DNA of 64,000 bases from Chromatiaceae bacterium (GCA_024235315.1 JACKMP010000003.1:186001-250000); one strand, 5' to 3'; counted from the first letter of the stretch, positions 17,120 to 24,061 are shown. Notes: generated by a model from the sequence alone, not told the origin. Program-made: numbers and translations.

Positions 17120-17404
17120 TCATGCCGCAGCACGTTCGAGAACGTCCTTCAGCCATTCGGAGCCATTGGTGGGGTAGCCGTACCATGCCGCCTCACCGGA
17201 TAGGCGTGCGACGATTAGCTTGTCGTTGCCATCCAGGCACCCGACAAGCTCGTCACGAACCGCTGCCGCACTCTTGTTGGTCTTGATAATCCAGACCGAA
17301 CCCTGAATGTGGTAGTAAGTTCCGTAGGCTTCCAGTTTCTTCGAAAGGCACTCGTATTTTTGACCCGGAGTATGCAGGTCGTAGGTCACAACGTAAGTGG
17401 ACAT
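17120..17404 (-). CDS. Orphan Cas2-like (SinR-type) small protein
   Basis: A protein of 94 residues starting at ATG 17404 with an excellent ribosome site (AAAGGAGG, 6 nt before ATG). MSTYVVTYDLHTPGQKYECL, then GTYYHIQGSVWIIKTNKSAA, has the ferredoxin-like beta1-alpha-beta pattern of Cas2 with Asp in the first strand (YDLH). It resembles the stand-alone Cas2-like proteins annotated SinR. No cas1, effector or repeat array is visible. Cas2/VapD-like proteins can be nucleases; here the role is unknown. It is transcribed opposite to the ICE backbone and flanked by IS debris. Confidence 0.6.
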   Translation of the reverse strand: MSTYVVTYDLHTPGQKYECLSKKLEAYGTYYHIQGSVWIIKTNKSAAAVRDELVGCLDGNDKLIVARLSGEAAWYGYPTNGSEWLKDVLERAAA

Positions 17405-17702
17405 GATGTCCTCCTTTAACGACGTTACATAAACGCCAGCTACGACTCTGCAAGCGGGGTTTACCCCCAAGTTTTCGCGGTTCGACACGTCACGAAATGG
17501 TTGAAATCTTTGTAGCCAAGGGCTACTTTGCAACCATCCAAGGACGCAACGTCCCACGAGCAATAGTGCTTGTCAGAGCCATAAATCTGGCACCGAGCCC
17601 GCCAAGCTGCTCCAACAGTTTGGCGGGCTTACTATCGATCGAACCAATTGACCAACAAAACCCAATATATACGACGTTCTTGGGGTGTCAACCACAACAT
17701 AT

Positions 17703-17751
17703 TGTGTAAAAAAGCTGTGCAAAACCGTGTGAAACCTGTGTGGGCGTTGTG
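17703..17751. repeat. TGTG-A-rich short tandem motif in a 510-bp intergenic region
   Basis: The stretch 17405-17914 has no convincing gene. In its middle, TGTG occurs at 17703, 17716, 17728, 17737 and 17748, mostly followed by A-runs (TGTGTAAAAA, TGTGCAAAAC, TGTGAAACC, TGTGGAAAAA), 9-13 bp apart, so roughly one helical turn. GGGGATAATCC follows. The pattern is iteron-like and could bind a protein on one face of DNA. It lies upstream of the csrA-like start and AT-rich sequence at 17645-17670. Confidence 0.35.
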
Positions 17752-17914
17752 GAAAAACCGGGGATAATCCACGCTTTCCCAATGCTTTCAGACGCTTAAA
17801 AACTGCAGACCGAGCGGCTCTTAATGCCACTACATTTTGTGGCTGGCGATGTGTCGGTGCGGAAGTGTTTTCGCTTATGGTTGCCCCACGAACCAGAACA
17901 GCAAGTAGGCTGTC

Positions 17915-18082
17915 ATGCATGAACTTTCACGCCACCCCGGCGAGCAAATTGTTATCGGTGACGACATTGTGATCGAGGTCCTGGAGATCTCCGGTTCCCA
18001 GGTGCGCCTGGGCGTCACGGCACCCAAGGACGTGAAGGTACCTCGTACAGCGCCTCTTCCATGGCAGGGTCGGAGTAGTTGA
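17915..18082 (+). pseudogene. csrA: Truncated CsrA/RsmA-like RNA-binding regulator
   Basis: The first about 42 codons read LSRHPGEQIVIGDDIVIEVL, then GSQVRLGVTAPKDVKV. This matches CsrA beta-strands 1-4, including the conserved GE..IGDDI and VRLGV.AP..V segments. The usual HREEI region that completes the RNA-binding site is missing: after VKV the frame enters IS5-family DNA and stops after PRTAPLPWQGRSS. The N-terminus MHELSRH differs from the usual MLILTR. CsrA paralogues on mobile elements (for example LvrC in Legionella) regulate the element, so this may be a lost ICE regulator. Confidence 0.75.
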
Positions 18083-18287
18083 AAAAGTGCTGCAGTAGGT
18101 GGATACCGAGCAGCCTCTCCAGCGGCACGCGTCGACGGCCACGGGACGCCTTCGGATAATGCGGCGTGATCGATGCCAGCAGGCGCTGTCAGGGAATGAT
18201 CGCGTTCATCTCGTGGAGGAACGATTCTTTGCGCGTCTTCTTGCTACGCTTTACCAGGCCCGCATCGGTCAGGCCCAGTTGTTTCAT
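18040..18287 (-). pseudogene. IS5-family transposase, N-terminal remnant with internal stop
   Basis: Read on the minus strand from ATG 18287: MKQLGLTDAGLVKRSKKTRK, then ESFLHEMNAIIP, a TGA at 18191-18189 where related transposases have Trp, then RLLASITPHYPKASRGRRRV and LLGIHLLQHFFNYSDPAMEE. This is the N-terminus of an IS5-group transposase. It ends abruptly inside the csrA-like gene. The catalytic DDE part is absent, so it cannot move on its own. Confidence 0.8.
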
Positions 18288-18639
18288 CGGTTCAGCCTGC
18301 GGCTCGGTTGGATGAGTGACCAGATTTTCGCATGAGCGGCGAATTTTTCAGAGGTTCCCTGAGTCCCTGTATCCCCGAGAATGTATAGACGATGGCTGCC
18401 GAAGACCTTGACACTCGGCATATCCTGCATAAGATTGCCGCATAAATCTAATTTTCGCGCGCCCGCTTCCAGCGGCACCCGAAAAGCCTCTACAGGTCGC
18501 GAGAAGAGGCAGGTCACAGACCTTCGATCTATCCATCAAACCCAACGGGGAAAAGTCCCCGACCCAAAGCGCCCCGCACACAATCAGGCGGAAGCGCACA
18601 ATCAAGTAACGCCCATTGCGGCTGTCATTCACCCCCACA

Positions 18640-18700
18640 GGGAAACACCATCCCTGACGGGTCGCATTGTGCGCGGTGTTTCCCCTCGTTCACTCAAGGA
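18640..18700 (+). promoter_or_regulatory. Structured leader of the DUF3577 gene
   Basis: GGGAAACACC at 18641-18650 can pair with GGTGTTTCCC at 18675-18684, a perfect 10-bp stem. A smaller CCC/GGG hairpin is nested inside. The ribosome site AAGGAG lies 12 nt after the stem. The same nested architecture recurs before other small genes of this block. The rest of 18290-18640 holds no gene I can support. Confidence 0.5.
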
Positions 18701-18707
18701 GAACACC

Positions 18708-19151
18708 ATGACTCAAACCGAAACCAAGTACTTCGACCTCCACATCCAGGGTATCGGCTACCTCAACCGCGTCCGCGAAGTGAAGCCGACCCGCGCCGAG
18801 CCCTTTTGGGCGACCGATATCGCTGCGATCTTCGGCTCGGCCGACAACGTCCAGCGAACCCGCTTCGACTGCCGCGTCGTAGGCGCCGAGGCACAACGTG
18901 TGATCGCACACGCCAAGAAGCATGTCGACGGCGAGCGCAAGGTGCTCGTCGCCTTCAATCTGGGTGACCTCTACCCGGAGCCCTTCACCTACGAGAAAGG
19001 CGCCAAGGCCGGCACCACCGGTGTTTCACTCAAGGCGCGCTTGCTGCGCATCGATTGGGTGAGGGTCGATGGACGCGTCGTCTACACGGCGCCGTCGTCG
19101 CCAAGCGCAGGCGGTACCGACGCCGCGGAACACGAATCCGCAGCGGCCTGA
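18708..19151 (+). CDS. STY4534-family ICE replication-module protein (DUF3577)
   Basis: A protein of 147 residues. ATG 18708 follows AAGGAGAACACC. The sequence TKYFDLHIQGIGYLNRVREV, the WATDIAAIFG core and VLVAFNLGDLYPEPFTYEKG are characteristic of the STY4534/DUF3577 family, a common SPI-7-type ICE protein. The precise role is unknown; the family is named after Salmonella SPI-7 and sits among single-strand DNA-related genes. The C-terminal tail is low-complexity (SSPSAGGTDAAEHES). It lies behind a long hairpin leader. Confidence 0.8.
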   Translation: MTQTETKYFDLHIQGIGYLNRVREVKPTRAEPFWATDIAAIFGSADNVQRTRFDCRVVGAEAQRVIAHAKKHVDGERKVLVAFNLGDLYPEPFTYEKGAKAGTTGVSLKARLLRIDWVRVDGRVVYTAPSSPSAGGTDAAEHESAAA

Positions 19152-19197
19152 GCCGCATCACCGCGGAGCGCCTCGGCGCTTCGCCTGTTCTCAACCC

Positions 19198-19242
19198 TGC
19201 CGGGGCCACGCATCCCGTCAGGGCGCTGCGTGGTCCCCGGCA
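19198..19242 (+). promoter_or_regulatory. Long hairpin leader before the DUF3275 gene
   Basis: TGCCGGGG-CCACGCA pairs with TGCGTGG-T-CCCCGGCA, a 15-bp stem with one bulge. The inner loop contains CCCGTCAGGGC. It is followed by TTTT and, 8 nt on, by GGAG. It could act as an attenuator or as a translational control element for the gene starting at 19259. It has the same design as the leader at 18640. Confidence 0.55.
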
Positions 19243-19258
19243 TTTTCGGAGTTCACGC

Positions 19259-19738
19259 ATGATCAACCTCACAGGGACCATCACGGTCAAGACCATCAAC
19301 GGGCGCAACGGCGATTTCAATGTCGGGCGCCTGACCACCGAGATCGGTGAGTTCAACGTCAAAGAGGGCATCGAGGAGTATGCACCCGGGCAGTATGCCG
19401 GCCAGTTCTCGATCAGCCGGATCTATCCCGCCGCCTATGCGGTCGGCGGGCGCTACAACGTGGAGGTACGTGCCACCATTACCTCCATCGCGTTGACGGA
19501 TATGGATACCCGGCCAGAATCCGAGGAGCCGCCGGCGAGCGAGCCGGAACCCGACGATGCCCAGGCCGAGGTGCCCAGCGAAGACGCCGCGCTGTTTGGC
19601 GACAACTGGCCGCTGGGTGATATCGTCCGTCTCGACCCAACGGTCGATCGCCCGGTGCTGCGTCGCCAGGCGGCACGCCTGAAGGCCTTGGGCTATCACT
19701 TTCAGCCGCTGGGGCGGCTTTGGAAACTCGATGCATAA
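19259..19738 (+). CDS. DUF3275-family ICE protein
   Basis: A protein of 159 residues from ATG 19259, preceded by GGAG. The N-terminal half MINLTGTITVKTINGRNGDF, then GRLTTEIGEFNVKEGIEEY, matches the DUF3275 family of ICE accessory proteins. An acidic, Pro-rich linker (ESEEPPASEPEPDDAQAEVP) separates it from a C-terminal segment, VLRRQAARLKALGYHFQPLG. The fold of the N-terminus looks beta-rich. Function is not known. It overlaps the next gene by 8 bp. Confidence 0.75.
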   Translation: MINLTGTITVKTINGRNGDFNVGRLTTEIGEFNVKEGIEEYAPGQYAGQFSISRIYPAAYAVGGRYNVEVRATITSIALTDMDTRPESEEPPASEPEPDDAQAEVPSEDAALFGDNWPLGDIVRLDPTVDRPVLRRQAARLKALGYHFQPLGRLWKLDA

Positions 19739-20021
19739 GGAGATGCACGTGCACGCAGAGAAACAGTCTTTCACGTCAGCAGTTTTGCGCAACGGCCAAT
19801 GGCAGTTGACCACCGACCCGCTTCAGTGCGCCGAAGTCTTCGGCCAGCTGCAAGGCGTCGTTTCCGCCAAGAGCCTCATTGCCGATGCACCGTCGGTCGA
19901 GGCCGCCTTGGCGATACTCGACGGGCTCGAGCGGCGGTATGCCGCACAGGCTGACGGGCGGCTCGATGAACTCGAGCCACCGCCATCCAGCGGCCACCTG
20001 CTGCTGCGCCTGACCTACTGA
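19731..20021 (+). CDS. Small conserved-looking ICE protein, unknown function
   Basis: A protein of 96 residues starting inside the end of the DUF3275 gene (8-bp overlap), with AAGGAG upstream of a second in-frame ATG at 19743. The sequence (SFTSAVLRNGQWQLTTDPLQ, then ALAILDGLERRYAAQADGRL) is soluble and unrecognised. The overlap and the strong hairpin after its stop argue for a real gene at the end of a two-gene unit. Confidence 0.55.
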   Translation: MHKEMHVHAEKQSFTSAVLRNGQWQLTTDPLQCAEVFGQLQGVVSAKSLIADAPSVEAALAILDGLERRYAAQADGRLDELEPPPSSGHLLLRLTY

Positions 20022-20027
20022 GACCAC

Positions 20028-20055
20028 CCGTCCCTGCAAACCCTTGCAGGGACGG
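20028..20055 (+). terminator. Perfect 12-bp hairpin after the DUF3275 unit
   Basis: CCGTCCCTGCAA-ACCC-TTGCAGGGACGG: a perfect 12-bp stem with a 4-nt loop that starts 7 bp after the stop at 20021. No T-run follows, so it may be a weak terminator, an RNA-stabilising hairpin or part of the next gene's leader, which also contains a nested stem (CGTTCAAC..GTTGAGCG) at 20091-20128. Confidence 0.5.
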
Positions 20056-20154
20056 TGCTTCCTCAACCCACCGACTCCGCCAGCGGAGCGTTCAACCCTG
20101 CGCCCTCTTCCGGGTGCAGCGTTGAGCGTCAGCGTATTTCTTTGGAATTTGGAC

Positions 20155-20772
20155 ATGACGATGACAACCGGAACAAACAGAACCGTTCGCGCGCTGCAGA
20201 CCTTCGGCGAGCCGGCCGAGGCGCCCGCACCCGTGCCTTCGCCGAAGACCACGGCTCCCATGCCGAAGCCCGCGCCGACGAAGAAGAAGGCAGCGCCACG
20301 CCCGCGCAGCCGAGCCAGAGACAAGGTGCCCCGCCTGACCGAGACCGAGCAGCGACTCGGTCGGCACCTGGTCGTTGCCCTCGGCGCCGTGGTCACCATC
20401 ATGCTCGGCGTCTCGCTGGAGCACCTGGCGTCCGGCATCCGCGAGATCACCCACAGCACCGCCTGGTCGGCCTGGGCCCTGGCGATTGCGATCGACGTCG
20501 GCATGGTCGCCAGCGAGGTCGCGCTGATCGTGCTGGCGACCTTTCCGAACATCCGCGTCGCCGGTTACGCGCACCGCTATGTCGTCTCGACCATCGCGAT
20601 CTCGATCGCGCTGAACGTCTGGGCCTTCTGGCCCCCGCAAGGCGATCCCGCCGTGACCGGCATGGTGCTGGCGGTCATCCTCGGCGCCGGGATCCCGCTG
20701 GGGGTCTATCACCTGACGCGGGTGGCCGGGCGCATCTGGCTGGCCGCGTCCAACCGGATCGCGCCGGCATGA
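20155..20772 (+). CDS. Predicted inner-membrane protein of the ICE accessory block
   Basis: About 205 residues. ATG 20155 is chosen because the frame upstream is leader sequence; ATG 20161 is also possible. Residues 1-60 are a Pro/Lys/Ala-rich cytosolic segment (KPAPTKKKAAPRPRSRARDK). Four hydrophobic helices follow (for example LVVALGAVVTIMLGVSLEHL, WALAIAIDVGMVASEVALIV, VVSTIAISIALNVWAFW, GMVLAVILGAGIPLGVYHL). I do not recognise the family. Placement among DUF3577, DUF3275 and DUF932 genes is typical for such ICEs. Confidence 0.65.
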   Translation: MTMTTGTNRTVRALQTFGEPAEAPAPVPSPKTTAPMPKPAPTKKKAAPRPRSRARDKVPRLTETEQRLGRHLVVALGAVVTIMLGVSLEHLASGIREITHSTAWSAWALAIAIDVGMVASEVALIVLATFPNIRVAGYAHRYVVSTIAISIALNVWAFWPPQGDPAVTGMVLAVILGAGIPLGVYHLTRVAGRIWLAASNRIAPA

Positions 20773-20786
20773 GTTTCATACCCGTG

Positions 20787-20835
20787 TCGCTCGGTTAAAG
20801 CGACAAGCCTGTCCGGATTCGGAAGACAGGCGGCC
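20787..20835 (+). ncRNA. Structured leader element, copy A (before the DUF932 gene)
   Basis: A 49-nt element: first stem TCGCT..AGCGA, then CCTGT-(13-nt loop CCGGATTCGGAAG)-ACAGG, then CGGCC. It is 43/49 identical to copy B at 22857-22905, with all six differences being transitions in loops or wobble positions. It shares the 13-nt loop with copy C at 22311, whose stem has different, still paired bases. It lies 96 nt before ATG 20931. Probably a cis-acting RNA; it may correspond to the radC RNA motif known upstream of such genes. Confidence 0.6.
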
Positions 20836-20930
20836 ACCCGGCTGAATCCAACCATCCACCTTTGTCTTTCACCTCACCGGGGAACGTCACCCCGGCAGGG
20901 CGGGCGTGATCCGGCATTCTGGAGAACGTG

Positions 20931-21728
20931 ATGCTCAACAATGCACTTTCCCACGCGCAGATTCAGCGCGTTGCCCCCTCTGTGTTCGCGACCGAGCCGC
21001 ATGGCCGGGTCACCGACCGGTACGGGTTTGTCCCCACCATCGACCTGGTCGAGGCGATCGAGCAGGAAGGCTGGTTTCCGGTCACGGTCCGGCAGTCGCG
21101 GGTCCGCGACGAGACCCGCCACGGCTTCCAGCGCCACATGCTGCGTTTCCGCCAGGAACAGCCGACCCAGGTCGGCGACTCGGTGACCGAGCTGGTGCTG
21201 CTCAACTCACACGACGGCAGCTCGTCGTTCCAGCTCGACCTGGGGCTGTTCCGCCTGGTCTGCAGCAATGGCATGGTGACCCCGATCGGCAAGGCCGGCG
21301 GCATGCGCTTTCGCCACGGCCGCGAGGTCGTCAACTCGGTGATCGAGGGCGTCTACGACCTGGTCGACGAGACCCCGCAGCTCGCCGAGCGGGTCGACCG
21401 ATTCAGCGGCCTGACCCTCGACGCCGGCGAACAGGACCTCTACGCACGCACCGCGCTGGCGCTGCGCTATGGCGACGACTGGCAGCAACGGTCGCCCGTC
21501 CAACCGCAGGCACTGCTCGGCGCACGGCGTACCGCCGATGCCGGCGACAGCCTGTGGCTGACCATGAACCGCGTGCAGGAGAACCTGGTGCGTGGTGGCC
21601 TGCGCGGCCGCTCGACTGGCGGTCGCCGGGTGCGCACCCGGGCCATCCATTCCGCCCACGAGGACGTCCGACTCAACCGGGCGCTGTGGCGCCTGACCGA
21701 GGAGTTTGCCGCCCTCAAGGCCGGCTGA
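20931..21728 (+). CDS. DUF932-family protein (plasmid/phage/ICE accessory)
   Basis: A protein of 265 residues; ATG 20931 follows GGAGA, and GTG 20928 is also in frame. The core FVPTIDLVEAIEQEGWFPVT, RHMLRFRQE and LFRLVCSNGMVTPIGKAGGM is the DUF932 signature, found widely on plasmids and ICEs and sometimes linked to antirestriction gene blocks. The C-terminus is basic (RGRSTGGRRVRTRAIHS). It is an intact, stand-alone transcription unit with its own structured leader. The molecular function is unknown. Confidence 0.82.
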   Translation: MLNNALSHAQIQRVAPSVFATEPHGRVTDRYGFVPTIDLVEAIEQEGWFPVTVRQSRVRDETRHGFQRHMLRFRQEQPTQVGDSVTELVLLNSHDGSSSFQLDLGLFRLVCSNGMVTPIGKAGGMRFRHGREVVNSVIEGVYDLVDETPQLAERVDRFSGLTLDAGEQDLYARTALALRYGDDWQQRSPVQPQALLGARRTADAGDSLWLTMNRVQENLVRGGLRGRSTGGRRVRTRAIHSAHEDVRLNRALWRLTEEFAALKAG

Positions 21729-21767
21729 TCCCCTGCCCCGCTCACGCGGGGCTCGCTCTCGACACCC

Positions 21768-21830
21768 ACCGCTGAACCGGGCATGCGCGCCCGGCAAAGC
21801 GGCGTTTACCCCAGAGACATGCAAGGAGCG
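21768..21830 (+). promoter_or_regulatory. Hairpin leader before the DUF4313-like gene
   Basis: CCGCTgaaCCGGGC at 21769-21782 pairs with GCCCGGcaaAGCGG at 21789-21802, two stacked stems with an internal loop. The ribosome site AAGGAG follows at 21823. This is the same leader style as its neighbours but without the 13-nt loop element. Confidence 0.45.
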
Positions 21831-21834
21831 AAAC

Positions 21835-22146
21835 ATGATGACCGACAACACAGTGACTTTTCTCAACACCCGCTGCCGGCTGCAGTTCAGCCGCTACGCC
21901 AACGGCCGGCTGGCGATCCAGCTTCACGACGACAGGGGCGAGCCCTTCGCCACGGCGACCATCAACGTGCCGACGATGCCGCTGGCCGAAGACCAGGTCC
22001 TGATCAAGGACTACGGCGAAAACGAAGGCCTGCTCACGGCGCTCGAGGAGGCCGGCGTCGTGCGCACCACCGGCGTGCGCTGCCGCCTCGGCTATGTACA
22101 GGCCGATGTCTGTCATCTGCTGATTCCGGCCCCGGCCCTTCATTGA
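21835..22146 (+). CDS. DUF4313-like small ICE protein
   Basis: A protein of 103 residues; tandem ATGs at 21835 and 21838 follow AAGGAGCGAAAC. The pattern FLNTRCRLQFSRYANGRLAI, DRGEPFATATINVP and VLIKDYGENEGLLTALEEAG fits the DUF4313 domain seen in SPI-7-type ICEs. It is soluble, mostly beta, with no catalytic motif in view. A good rho-independent terminator follows 30 bp after the stop, so it is a single-gene unit. Confidence 0.65.
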   Translation: MMTDNTVTFLNTRCRLQFSRYANGRLAIQLHDDRGEPFATATINVPTMPLAEDQVLIKDYGENEGLLTALEEAGVVRTTGVRCRLGYVQADVCHLLIPAPALH

Positions 22147-22175
22147 GACACACCAGGACAGATGCCATGTCCTTT

Positions 22176-22199
22176 GCCACCTTTCGGGTGGCCTTTTTT
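22176..22199 (+). terminator. Rho-independent terminator after the DUF4313-like gene
   Basis: GCCACC-TTTCG-GGTGGC (22176-22192) is followed by CTTTTTT. A 6-bp GC-rich stem plus T-run is the canonical arrangement. Confidence 0.75.
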
Positions 22200-22310
22200 G
22201 AGCGCCCTGCCGGGGTGTTGAAAAAAGTGGTGACGCAGTCCGACCTTGCCGACACATACGCTAGACTCGGCTTACCAGTTTGTTGCCTGGCCTTCGTGGT
22301 CAGTGACAAA

Positions 22311-22339
22311 GCGCTTGCGGATCGGGAAGAAGCGCGGCC
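22311..22339 (+). ncRNA. Structured leader element, copy C (before the 80-residue gene)
   Basis: GCGCTT-(13-nt loop GCGGATCGGGAAG)-AAGCGC, then GGCC. The loop matches copies A and B (CGGAT..GGAAG) while the stem is entirely different (GCGCTT/AAGCGC versus CCTGT/ACAGG) yet fully paired. That is covariation and points to an RNA structure. TGACAAA just upstream is also shared. It lies 190 nt before ATG 22529; between them is another large hairpin, CCTGGGGACACC..GGTGTTCCCAGG (22395-22434). Confidence 0.55.
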
Positions 22340-22528
22340 TTCGGGCTTGATCCATTCTTCACCCAGCCGGGCATACCCGGTTTCTTTCACATCCCCTGGG
22401 GACACCTGTCCCGCTGGGGCATGGTGTTCCCAGGTTCGATCCCGCTGCGGGAGTCCTCCGCAACGTCTCCACCCTAGCCGGGGTCGTTTCGGAGGGCTCC
22501 CGTGGTGGGGCCTATTCGGAGGAACACC

Positions 22529-22771
22529 ATGAAATCACTCACCCAGATCGCTGATCAGATCGCCGTCTGCCCCGTTCCCGGTGGCGGACACCGATTCAAC
22601 GGCCTGTCGTCGCTCAGTGAAGCCGCCAACCGCATCGAGCCGTTGCTGGCGGACCTGGCACCCCTCTACCACTCGGCCTGCATGCGGGCACTCGAATGCC
22701 GACTGGGGATCGATCCCCGGCCTGCGCAATCTTTGGAGGCAGCCTTGCCACAAAAACGCGAGGTCGCATGA
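22529..22771 (+). CDS. Small unknown protein of the ICE accessory block
   Basis: A protein of 80 residues; ATG 22529 follows GGAGGAACACC, a strong ribosome site. The sequence (MKSLTQIADQIAVCPVPGGG, then AANRIEPLLADLAPLYHSAC) is soluble and unrecognised. The long 5' region (22200-22528, about 330 bp) carries no other gene but holds leader copy C and a large hairpin, so expression is probably controlled at the RNA level. Confidence 0.6.
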   Translation: MKSLTQIADQIAVCPVPGGGHRFNGLSSLSEAANRIEPLLADLAPLYHSACMRALECRLGIDPRPAQSLEAALPQKREVA

Positions 22772-22856
22772 CCCGCCGTTCCGAGGTACCGCCCAGCGGT
22801 GCCTCGCTTTGCCCAGCACCTTCACCGAGGGTGTTGCGCAAAGGTTCTCCGCCGCG

Positions 22857-22905
22857 TCGCTCGGCCAAAGCGACAAACCTGTTCGGATCCGGAAGACAGG
22901 TGGCC
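22857..22905 (+). ncRNA. Structured leader element, copy B (before radC)
   Basis: A 49-nt element with stems TCGCT..AGCGA and CCTGT-(TCGGATCCGGAAG)-ACAGG, then TGGCC, almost identical to copy A 2 kb upstream. It is followed at 22926-22951 by a second hairpin, CCCACCGGGA..TCCCGGTGGG, and then GGAGG before ATG 22985. An RNA motif upstream of radC-type ICE genes is known (radC RNA motif); I cannot verify that this fits its consensus. Confidence 0.6.
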
Positions 22906-22984
22906 GAAAGGCCGGATCCACATCATCAACCCCACCGGGACCCGATCCCGGTGGGAGGCCTCCCGGTATTCCCTGGAGGTTTCC

Positions 22985-23461
22985 ATGTCCAATGCGATAT
23001 CCGTCATCGAACTCGACGACGATCAACTCATCGCCCATGCCTGCCATGTGCTGGAACAACGACTGAAATACCGCACCGACCGTGCCGGCAGTTGCTTGGG
23101 GTCACCCGATGCGGTGCGCACGCTCCTGAGGCTGCGTTTCTCTGAACGCGAGCACGAGGTGTTCGCGGTACTGTTTCTCGACAACCGGCATCGCTTGATC
23201 GAGATCGAGGAGATGTTCCGCGGCACCATCGACGGCGCCCAGGTACACGTCCGTGAGGTGGTCAAGGCGGCGTTGCACCACAATGCCGCGGCGGTTGTGC
23301 TCTGCCACAATCACCCGTCCGGTGTCGCCGAGCCTAGCCAGGCGGACCAGACGATCACCTGCCGGCTGCGAGAGGCGCTCTCGCTGGTCGAAGTTCGGGT
23401 GCTCGATCACTTCGTGGTCGGTGATTCGATTACCTCGATGGCCGAGCGTGGGTTGTTGTGA
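22985..23461 (+). CDS. radC: RadC/JAB-domain protein (ICE-borne)
   Basis: A protein of 158 residues; ATG 22985 follows TGGAGG. A complete JAMM metal-binding motif is present: CHNHPSG, with H108, H110, S118 and D121 (H-x-H-x7-S-x2-D). The N-terminal HhH part of chromosomal RadC is missing, as is usual for ICE and plasmid copies. Metal-dependent isopeptidase folds of this kind have no proven DNA repair role. It is probably a separate transcription unit with the structured leader copy B. Confidence 0.88.
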   Translation: MSNAISVIELDDDQLIAHACHVLEQRLKYRTDRAGSCLGSPDAVRTLLRLRFSEREHEVFAVLFLDNRHRLIEIEEMFRGTIDGAQVHVREVVKAALHHNAAAVVLCHNHPSGVAEPSQADQTITCRLREALSLVEVRVLDHFVVGDSITSMAERGLL

Positions 23462-23503
23462 CTGCCGCGCCTGGAGGGCACACGGCATAGCATTTACGAA
23501 GCA

Positions 23504-23533
23504 GGCATCGGCTCCCCTTATGGGGCCGATGCC
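23504..23533 (+). terminator. Strong hairpin downstream of radC
   Basis: GGCATCGG-CT-CCCC-TTAT-GGGG-CCGATGCC: a 12-bp stem with a 2-nt bulge and a 4-nt loop, 43 bp after the radC stop. No T-run follows, so it is a weak terminator or another structural element. The remaining gap 23534-24061 shows no gene I can support; only a half-palindrome AGGCCTTTCCAG at 23581 is notable. Confidence 0.45.
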
Positions 23534-24061
23534 CGCATCATTTGCATTCTCATGGCTCATCCCACCAGCGTGTTGTGCGAGAGGCCTTTCCAGAGCCTGC
23601 CTTGGCAGTTTCCGGCAAGGCCTCCCGCCTTGACTTCGACACGCTGGTTGCCCGTCACCAGAAGTCGGCGGCGCCCCTTTGTGCAGTCTTGCGCCTTGAG
23701 AGATAGCGATCTGACGCCCCACCATCGATCGCCGATCATCGAAGATCCCACGGCATGATCTTCCTGATATGGGGGCTAGCTACGTTTCCCACGGGGTGCC
23801 GTTCCACTGTCCTACCGGCACCCAGTGCGGACAAACCATCCGTTCACGAATCGGCGACAGCCAGCCGCGCATGGCGACATGCGCGGTTTCTACCTGGCCG
23901 AGGGCCGTCAATTCGGGTTGGATTACTGTCCACAGTCCCGGGGCCGCTTCAGTATTCCGCCCGCACTATTGGTAGCATGAGCAGCATCGACAGGCTGAAA
24001 TCATGATGATGCAGACCGCAAGGATCAGGGTGCACAGTCATTTATCGAAGCGCCATCTGCG

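Noticed and set aside
17120..17404. CRISPR-Cas locus suggested by the Cas2-like gene
   Set aside because: No regularly spaced direct repeats, no cas1 and no effector genes are visible anywhere in the window.
17760..17770. DnaA box in GGGGATAATCC
   Set aside because: The reverse complement GGATTATCCCC misses the consensus TTATNCACA at several positions.
23570..23595. Eighth copy of the GGAAA/TTTCC palindrome (AGGCCTTTCCAG)
   Set aside because: Only one arm matches; the left arm GCGAG does not pair.
23930..23945. LexA box before dinB in ACTGTCCACAGT
   Set aside because: CTG and CAG are only four bases apart, not ten as needed for a LexA site.
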